Part shown: positions 58,999 to 64,000 of the stretch, one piece after another
How the letters are laid out: each line of letters starts with the position of its first letter
Numbering within the stretch: position 1 is the stretch's first letter
Source of the DNA: Oxalobacter vibrioformis
GTDB lineage: Bacteria; Pseudomonadota; Gammaproteobacteria; Burkholderiales; Burkholderiaceae_D
Direction of reading: 5' to 3'
DNA length: 64,000 nucleotides
Assembly: GCF_027118995.1 (NCBI RefSeq)
Contig: NZ_CP098242.1
Span: 372,001-436,000 of the forward strand
Position numbers and translations under genes: made by a program
Notes under the pieces: model-generated
Databases searched by the model: none
The model's input: the letters and a program-made list of their open reading frames with translations, nothing else
Told to the model about the DNA's origin: nothing

Positions 58999-59321
58999 GT
59001 TCCAATCAGGGGTCAGGATACTGTGCTGTTAATTCCCAAAAGGGCTTACGTATATAGTGTGGTATATCTTTGTTTTGTTGTGTTGATGAAAAACACTTGT
59101 CTTGTTCACAACACTTTTTTATATGACGCCACGATTGCCTGGCATTTTTTTACTGCCGGGATTTTTTTATAAACTTTCTGATTGTATTGCAGAGCCTGCC
59201 TCAAGTCAGCCAAAATAAATAAAGACTTGTAAAATACTTTATACAGATCGTATATTTTCAGCCTGTTTTTCCGGGCAGATGCTTTTATACTGTTGATCGG
59301 AATGAGGCTTCTTCATAAAGA
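58999..59321. other. Intergenic region upstream of the integrase
   Basis: About 320 AT-rich bases between divergent genes. It presumably holds the integrase promoter. TATAC-AGATC-GTATA near 59241-59255 is a short inverted repeat that could be an operator. Nothing coding was recognised. Confidence 0.45.
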
Positions 59322-59621
59322 ATGAATGAACTGAAATTATTGACGGATGATATTCTCGAACAAATCAGGAATAGCTGGCGTGTCGGAATAGAGGAGAACA
59401 ACAGCATTGTGATTTTCGAGGTCATGTCGCGCCTGGGCAATGAACTCAGGGGAGATGAAAAATGGATAATGCATCCTGAAAAATCCGGAAGTAACGATGG
59501 GCCTGTGACAGAAAATCCCCGTCTTTTTTTTGATCTGGATATCGGCCAGCTTGTCTATTGCCACTCCCGTTCAAATGGACAGCAGTATATGATTCAATCC
59601 TTGATAAGCCAGTATGGATAA
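59322..59621 (+). CDS. Hypothetical protein, 99 aa
   Basis: A small acidic protein (MNELKLLTDDILEQIRNSW ...) without signal, membrane or metal motifs. Composition and hydrophobic pattern are protein-like, but the ribosome site is weak. It lies 15 bases before a broken immunity-like gene and faces the PAAR-like genes, so a role in an effector/immunity module is conceivable, though unproven. Confidence 0.5.
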   Translation: MNELKLLTDDILEQIRNSWRVGIEENNSIVIFEVMSRLGNELRGDEKWIMHPEKSGSNDGPVTENPRLFFDLDIGQLVYCHSRSNGQQYMIQSLISQYG

Positions 59622-59636
59622 ACGGAAACCTGCCTC

Positions 59637-60061
59637 ATGAAACCCCGTCTTTTTTTCTTCTTTCTGCTTTTGCTACTGTTTTGCTTCAGGCATGCCAACG
59701 CCCAGCCCGCCTGTGGTGATTTTCTGGCAATAGCTGAAAAAAACCACCACGCCTGGAATATCTTGAGTGTGTGGAAGGAAAAAACGCCCATGAGGTGGAA
59801 GAATACCTGGTGAAGGAAACTGGCATGCAGCCGCTTTCACGCGTCTTTTGCATTTGAGAATCACTCCTCAAAGCGGGAAAGCGTTATGGCCATATCCCGC
59901 ACAACCAGTGGCCCGAAGGCTCGCCGGAATCGTGCGACACGATCCTGACCCGTTATGAAGTCAGTATGGGAAGCGGCGAGAGCCTCGTCAGCCAGCGTGA
60001 AAAATGGGATGCCATTGACTGGTTTTATGTGGATGTGGAACTCTTTTTAGACTCGCCTTAA
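59637..60061 (+). pseudogene. Broken secreted DUF4952-like (immunity-type) gene
   Basis: A signal peptide (MKPRLFFFFLLLLLF ... AQPACGDFLAIAEK) is followed by a frame break at a run of seven A; one more A gives KPPRLEYLECVEG, then HEVEEYLVKETGMQPL. Next, TGC-ATT-TGA replaces what relatives have as C-G-W, a nonsense codon. After it the same frame continues to CDTILTRYEVSMGSGE and WDAIDWFYVDVELFLDSP. About 20 codons between the ECVEG and HEVEEYL blocks also seem missing. The block order matches what I recall of DUF4952 proteins found next to effector modules. Three lesions make it a pseudogene. Confidence 0.7.
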
Positions 60062-60069
60062 GAGCATAC

Positions 60070-60456
60070 TCAGACCTGAACGGTAAACTGTCCCGGTGCC
60101 ATAATTGAAATAACCCCTCCCCACATGCACATGAGCCTGCTGTTATGGGTTAGTGCGGGTTGGTTGCCAATCAGTACGGCGGGGTGGCCCGGCACCCATG
60201 GCGCTGCTGTATTCGGAATACAGGGCATGGGGGTCAAAACGCCAAGCGCCGCCGCAGTAGCAGCCGCCACAGCAGGATTGGCAGGAGAGTTGCACATGCC
60301 AAAAGACGTCATATTGACAAAGGGCTTATGATCCATGATGGTAGCTGTCGGCTGACCGCCAGCCATTGTTCTGGCCGTGGGAAGCACTGTCAGCGTGCAA
60401 GGCGCCATGCCAAAAGAACATTGGCACAGACTCCCTTGTGTCACAAGCAGGCTCAT
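60070..60456 (-). CDS. PAAR-like (DUF4280-type) protein
   Basis: A 128-residue protein with regularly spaced Cys/His/Pro motifs: GSLCQCSFGMAPC, TIMDHKPFVNMTSFGMC, MPCIPNTAAPWVPG and NSRLMCMWGGVISIM. This is the PAAR-like tip family that caps the spike of type VI or related contractile injection systems. Start at 60456 is chosen because GAGGG lies five bases upstream. It overlaps or nearly abuts the beta-helix gene upstream. No sheath, baseplate or ATPase genes are present in the window. Confidence 0.75.
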   Translation of the reverse strand: MSLLVTQGSLCQCSFGMAPCTLTVLPTARTMAGGQPTATIMDHKPFVNMTSFGMCNSPANPAVAAATAAALGVLTPMPCIPNTAAPWVPGHPAVLIGNQPALTHNSRLMCMWGGVISIMAPGQFTVQV

Positions 60457-60464
60457 ATCGTCCC

Positions 60465-60782
60465 TCAATTCATCTTGACCATGGCACCTTTTATTTCCAG
60501 CATGCCGGTACTGGAAACAACACCCTTGGCCGCCCCCTTGATACTGAAAGTCGTCCGCGCTTCCTGATCCAGACTGGTACCGGCATTCACATGCATGGCG
60601 GTACCGGACTTGAGATCCATACCGGTGGCCGACTCAATATGCAATGCCTTGCCGGCGTGAAATGTCAGAGCGCCTCCTGTTTTAACCGTAATATTACCGT
60701 CGACACGAATAGTCAGGTTGCCCTTGATATGAACGGTGTAATCCCCGTCTATGATCAGCTCGTTATCCTTGTTTTCTGCCAT
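60465..60782 (-). CDS. Beta-helical spike-tip-like protein (VgrG/gp5 C-terminal repeat type)
   Basis: A 105-residue protein made of alternating-hydrophobic repeats of roughly eight residues: GDYTVHIKGNLTIRVDGNIT, then HIESATGMDLKSGTAMHV and a closing EIKGAMVKMN. This periodicity is that of the triple-stranded beta-helix at the end of VgrG and phage gp5 spikes. It stands alone without the VgrG base, immediately upstream of the PAAR-like gene, so it may supply or adapt a spike tip. The ribosome site is a run of seven G. Confidence 0.65.
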   Translation of the reverse strand: MAENKDNELIIDGDYTVHIKGNLTIRVDGNITVKTGGALTFHAGKALHIESATGMDLKSGTAMHVNAGTSLDQEARTTFSIKGAAKGVVSSTGMLEIKGAMVKMN

Positions 60783-60800
60783 TGCCCCCCCTCGCCGTCA

Positions 60801-61175
60801 TCAGCCAAACACCTTGGTATCCATCAACTCAGACGCACATCTCACCAGACTGGAACAATATTCCTCGGTATATTTTCCCAGCAGTTCGCCGCACATCGTA
60901 CTGCCTGTTTTTTCTTCAAAAGCATCCATGATTTTGCGGCACTTATCGCCATTTTCACTCAAGCCGGAAATCATGAGCATGGCGGTAACCACACCGCAGG
61001 TCTGTCTTTTTCCCATACCGCCGCCAAAACCGGCAGTGAGGTCCATCGCCTGTTTTTCACTCAATCCGGCAAGATCGGCATAGGCAATGGCAACTGTCTG
61101 GGCACAGCTGATTCTTTTACCTTCGTCCAGTGGCTCCCGAAAACGGGTAACCGCCTTGTCAACTCGCGCACTCAT
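60801..61175 (-). CDS. C_GCAxxG_C_C-type redox protein
   Basis: A 124-residue protein with six Cys. The SCAQTVAIAYADLAG, TAGFGGGMGKRQTCGVVTAM and later MCGELLG and YCSSLVRCA blocks follow the C_GCAxxG_C_C pattern of putative redox-active or electron-transfer proteins in anaerobes. Biochemical role is not established. AAGGAG precedes the 61175 ATG; the longer frame upstream runs through the ADH gene and is a shadow. It lies 58 bases after the iron ADH in the same direction. Confidence 0.8.
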   Translation of the reverse strand: MSARVDKAVTRFREPLDEGKRISCAQTVAIAYADLAGLSEKQAMDLTAGFGGGMGKRQTCGVVTAMLMISGLSENGDKCRKIMDAFEEKTGSTMCGELLGKYTEEYCSSLVRCASELMDTKVFG

Positions 61176-61233
61176 GTCTTTTCTCCTTGTTGGAGGGTTC
61201 AGGGAAAGGGAGATTGCCTTATCGGTACTCGCA

Positions 61234-62403
61234 CTACTGGTAAGCGCTTTCCAGGATTGCCACGCAATCGTCTTCCGAGAGCGGCGCCGGGTCCATGGCA
61301 AAAAGATCGCCCATCGTCTCCCGTGCATTGATGGCATACTTGCGCAGCTCATCACGCCTGATCCCGTAGTCAGACATCCTGAGCGATGCCACACCACAGG
61401 CCTGCTGCAATTCAACCAGCGCATCGACAAAATCCATTGGCTTGTCTGCATCCTTTTTGCCCATGGCTCTTGCCATGGCAATCATCCTCTCATCACATGC
61501 GCCGGCTTTCACAAAATGCGTATAGTAGGCACGGCTCAACATGATGAGACCTGCGCCATGCGGCAAATCAGGATGAAAAGCCGAAAGCGCATGCTCAAGT
61601 GAGTGTTCTGATGTAATAAAGCAGCTGCTGAGTACCATGCCGGAAAGGGTATTGGCCAATGCCACATTGGCACGCGCCTCTTCATCTTTGCCGTCTTTCA
61701 CAGCACGAGGCAGATAACCGCTGACCAACTCAATGGCCTTTAAGGCATAAAGATCACTCATCGGGTTGGCCGATTTGCTGATATACGCCTCCGTCGCATG
61801 AAAAAGCGCATCAAAGCCCTGGTAAGCTGTGAGCATGGGGGGAACACTCAGCATCAGGTCCGGGTCAACCAAAGCCAGTACAGGGAAGGTCCTGTCATAG
61901 CCAAAACCGATTTTTTCATTGGTCTCTTCTTTGGTGATAACCGTCCAGGGGTCCGTCTCCGAACCGGTACCGGCTGTCGTGCTGATCGCGACGACAGGCA
62001 GCGGCGCATTCTGGACAGGCTTGCCTTTGCCGCTTCCGCCAAAAACATAATCCCAGTAATCCCCGTCGTTGGTCGCCATGATGGCAATAGACTTGGACGC
62101 ATCCATGACACTGCCACCCCCCAGGCCAATCACAAAATCACAATCTGATTCGCGTGCAACAACCGCACCATCCATGATACTGGCCTTGGTCGGATTGGGC
62201 TGGATTTTGTCATAAACCACATAATCCACGCCTGCCAGCTTCAGTTCTCCAATGAGCCTGTCCAGGTAGCCATTTTCTCTTGTGGATTTTCCGGTTGAGA
62301 TAACAACCAGCGCCTTGTCTCCCGGAGGTACGCACTCATGCAGATGGTTCAATTGCCCTTTTCCAAACATGATCCGTGTGGGAATGAAATAGTTGAAAAA
62401 CAT
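61234..62403 (-). CDS. Iron-containing alcohol dehydrogenase
   Basis: A 389-residue group III NAD(P)-dependent alcohol dehydrogenase. The N-terminal nucleotide domain has GLGGGSVMDASKSIAI and STTAGTGSETDPWTV. The iron ligands are in GFDALFHATEAY and SEHSLEHALSAFHPDLPHG (Asp, His, His, His). The substrate could be butanol, propanediol, or another alcohol or aldehyde. AGGAGG precedes the start. It appears to head a unit with the C_GCAxxG_C_C protein. Confidence 0.94.
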   Translation of the reverse strand: MFFNYFIPTRIMFGKGQLNHLHECVPPGDKALVVISTGKSTRENGYLDRLIGELKLAGVDYVVYDKIQPNPTKASIMDGAVVARESDCDFVIGLGGGSVMDASKSIAIMATNDGDYWDYVFGGSGKGKPVQNAPLPVVAISTTAGTGSETDPWTVITKEETNEKIGFGYDRTFPVLALVDPDLMLSVPPMLTAYQGFDALFHATEAYISKSANPMSDLYALKAIELVSGYLPRAVKDGKDEEARANVALANTLSGMVLSSCFITSEHSLEHALSAFHPDLPHGAGLIMLSRAYYTHFVKAGACDERMIAMARAMGKKDADKPMDFVDALVELQQACGVASLRMSDYGIRRDELRKYAINARETMGDLFAMDPAPLSEDDCVAILESAYQ

Positions 62404-62421
62404 GCTGTCATACCTCCTGTC

Positions 62422-62459
62422 TGTTCAAAAACAAAACAGGCAGCCTATGGCTGCCTGTT
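62422..62459 (-). terminator. Rho-independent terminator after the HTH gene
   Basis: On the minus strand AACAGGCAGCC pairs with GGCTGCCTGTT around a three-base loop, followed by TTGTTTTTG. Separates the HTH gene from the iron ADH. Confidence 0.88.
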
Positions 62460-62464
62460 ATCAA

Positions 62465-62719
62465 TTAAAGTTCAAATACCCGCTTTGAGGGATGGCGATT
62501 CAGTTTCAGTAGCAGTAATTCCCAGGCCATCAGCGGCATGGGGCGGTGAAGTGATGTATTTTCCGCTGCCGCCCAGGCATTGACCGTATTGGTATTGACA
62601 TGCAAAAGCTCTGCCACTTCCTGGCGCGTGATCCTGACTTCTTTCATCAGGTTGCGCAACGTCTGTGCGTCAGGCGCCTTTAGCTCCTGGTTGTCCTTAT
62701 GGCCTGAAACGGGATTCAT
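62465..62719 (-). CDS. Small helix-turn-helix protein
   Basis: An 84-residue protein: after a polar N-terminus, LRNLMKEVRITRQEVAELLHVNTNTVNAWAA is a clear HTH, with NTSLHRPMPLMAWELLLLKL behind it, a layout seen in phage-related XRE-like regulators. I start it at 62719, where AAGGGG precedes the ATG. It lies ten bases downstream of the DUF1287 remnant. Target unknown. Confidence 0.8.
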   Translation of the reverse strand: MNPVSGHKDNQELKAPDAQTLRNLMKEVRITRQEVAELLHVNTNTVNAWAAAENTSLHRPMPLMAWELLLLKLNRHPSKRVFEL

Positions 62720-62729
62720 GCCTGCCCCT

Positions 62730-63359
62730 TCATAACGTGAATTTGGAATGCCGCAACACGGGAAATCGACGTGATTTATTGTTTTTATTGTAACGATAAT
62801 GCCCTGTAATCGTATAGATATGGAGGATATTTTCTTTTTGGGCGCTGCTGTTGATATTGTGGATAACAAGCGGTGCGCCATCCCGGCTTTTTCCGATAGC
62901 CACAATACCGATATGCGGCAGCATCCCCTGCTCCTTGAGATTCCAGGTAACGATATCGCCGGGTTTGAAGTCGCTATCATTTTGCAGCGTCTTGCCATGG
63001 CGCTTCATGAAGGTCTGGATATTCTGTACCCGCCGGTGATCGATATTGGTATCGGTTCGTTTCATTCCCTATATTGTGGGGTAAACCCCGAAATTAGCCT
63101 TCATGTCTTCGTGAATTTCTTTTTGCAGGGCTATCCCCTGGTCACGGTAGGCGCGAATAACCACGTCGGTACAGACACCGGTATCTTTGGATACATCCCC
63201 TCCCGGATAGGCGATGCGCCGGTATGCGGGATCATAGGATACGGTCACCCCGATCTGCTTCTCGGCTGATTTCGCCAGCTTTGCGCCAAAATTGCTGTCT
63301 GCATGCGCACAGGCAACCCACAGGTAAAAAAAGAAAAAGAAAAAAATCCGGCTTTTCAT
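62730..63359 (-). pseudogene. Secreted DUF1287 protein with one in-frame amber codon
   Basis: After a signal peptide (MKSRIFFFFFFYLWVACAHA), SYDPAYRRIAYPGGDV, TGVCTDVVIRAYRDQGI and LQKEIHEDMKANFGVYP match DUF1287. Codon 97 (63069-63071) is TAG exactly where relatives have Trp (TGG). The same frame continues GMKRTDTNIDHRRVQN, GDIVTWNLKEQGMLPHIGIV and YTITGHYRY to 62730. No other lesion is visible over 209 codons. So this is either a very recent nonsense mutation, a readthrough, or a single sequencing error. An internal ATG two codons after the stop could restart translation without the signal. Confidence 0.85.
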
Positions 63360-63378
63360 CAGTTGTCTCGGCACAAGA

Positions 63379-63969
63379 TCAGGCATCACTCAGTTTCAGG
63401 ATAATCAGGGATGTCGCCCTGTCGATTTCATTATACAGACGCTCCTCTTCCCCCAAAAAAGAGGGTTCCCTTTTTTCCGCCTTTGAAAAAAGCTGTCGAT
63501 GCGCCTCACACAGTTGCACCACTTCCGCGATTTCTTTTCCCAGTGAAACTTTCATTTCCGCATGCTCAATAAGCATGATAAGGGTGGTAAGCCGACTCTC
63601 GCAGATATCAATCATATTTCTGAGTTCACGTGAGATGCTTACCTGGCCCTCCCCCTGCTGAACATTGTGGTTGATCTTTCTGTACAGGTATTGGAGTTCA
63701 TCTATCCGGCTGTCGATCAACTTCTTTTTATCACGCTGTATCTTCAGCTTCCGGTCAAGCACCTCAGGGATGTAAACCGCAAGAAAAATCGTTGTGATGA
63801 GAGCCGCAACATCAATAATATTGATGGTATCGCTCATGGGAATATTGTAATAATGGCGGATGGCTATGCCGATGATGATACCAATTCCAATCAGGAAAAA
63901 ATACAGGGCATACTGAATCAGTTTTTCTACCTTCATTTTTCTGTCCGGAGAAGTTAACAATACGTTCAT
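63379..63969 (-). CDS. Membrane protein of unknown function with coiled-coil tail
   Basis: 196 residues from 63969 (or 185 from the second in-frame ATG at 63936). Two membrane helices (LIQYALYFFLIGIGIIIG and INIIDVAALITTIFLAVYIP) are followed by a charged, helical cytoplasmic part of ~125 residues with heptad-like spacing (LDRKLKIQRDKKKLIDSRI). I recognise no family. Twenty bases upstream of the DUF1287 gene and likely co-transcribed with it. Confidence 0.7.
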   Translation of the reverse strand: MNVLLTSPDRKMKVEKLIQYALYFFLIGIGIIIGIAIRHYYNIPMSDTINIIDVAALITTIFLAVYIPEVLDRKLKIQRDKKKLIDSRIDELQYLYRKINHNVQQGEGQVSISRELRNMIDICESRLTTLIMLIEHAEMKVSLGKEIAEVVQLCEAHRQLFSKAEKREPSFLGEEERLYNEIDRATSLIILKLSDA

Positions 63970-64000
63970 TATAGAGAGTCAGGATACTTTCACAATCTGC

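Noticed and set aside
60785..60791. Run of seven G before the beta-helix gene as a phase-variation switch
   Set aside because: It is the ribosome site itself outside the coding frame; no evidence of length variation.

Overview
The window looks like chromosome of an anaerobic betaproteobacterium, most likely family Oxalobacteraceae and possibly an Oxalobacter-type organism. That placement is inference from gene content: adenosylcobalamin-dependent (class II) ribonucleotide reductase, a giant 2-hydroxyacyl-CoA-dehydratase-type activase, iron alcohol dehydrogenase, EtfAB, Calvin-subtype class II aldolase, and proteobacterial-style PurL, GlnK-AmtB and flagellin. No rRNA, tRNA or CRISPR array was seen.

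Layout. 1-3.4 kb: hemerythrin-like protein, nitroreductase, then an IS1182-like element. 3.4-20.2 kb, all leftward: nrdJ (frameshifted), etfBA, alaS-tusA, purL and an RND efflux pump with its adaptor. 20.4-28.8 kb: a degenerate diadenylate-cyclase-like protein, the activase (frameshifted), a diguanylate cyclase scrap, a LysR regulator and a decayed metallophosphoesterase. 28.8-31.5 kb: an EnvZ/OmpR-type two-component system facing a small secreted protein, with TTACA repeats in helical phase between them. 31.7-39.3 kb: L31 type B, a GT39-like glycosyltransferase overlapping a MATE transporter, a second MATE copy, a PfkB kinase, ThpR and TcdA. 39.8-48.9 kb: housekeeping genes (cfa, msrA, uspA, sua5-purC-purE, fba-pgk, ilvE). 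49-52.9 kb: htpG behind a sigma-32-like promoter, and glnK-amt behind a near-perfect sigma-54 promoter. 53.2-55.6 kb: flagellin, a 64-aa protein and FlaG. 55.6-57.2 kb: second IS copy, inverted. 57.2-64 kb: an accessory region with a tyrosine integrase fused to a HicB-like tail, remnants of a secretion-associated module (PAAR-like protein, beta-helix tip, broken immunity-like gene), a redox protein with iron ADH, a small HTH protein, a DUF1287 gene with an internal amber codon, and a membrane protein.

Most notable signals: (1) both IS copies sit inside Rho-independent terminator hairpins and duplicated the entire palindrome (22 and 19 bp); (2) a three-member family of ~142-bp repeats has terminal inverted repeats whose two arms changed together in one copy, which lies in the predicted htpG leader; (3) five genes carry one-base losses, four of them in homopolymer runs, including the same 12-mer in nrdJ and the activase.
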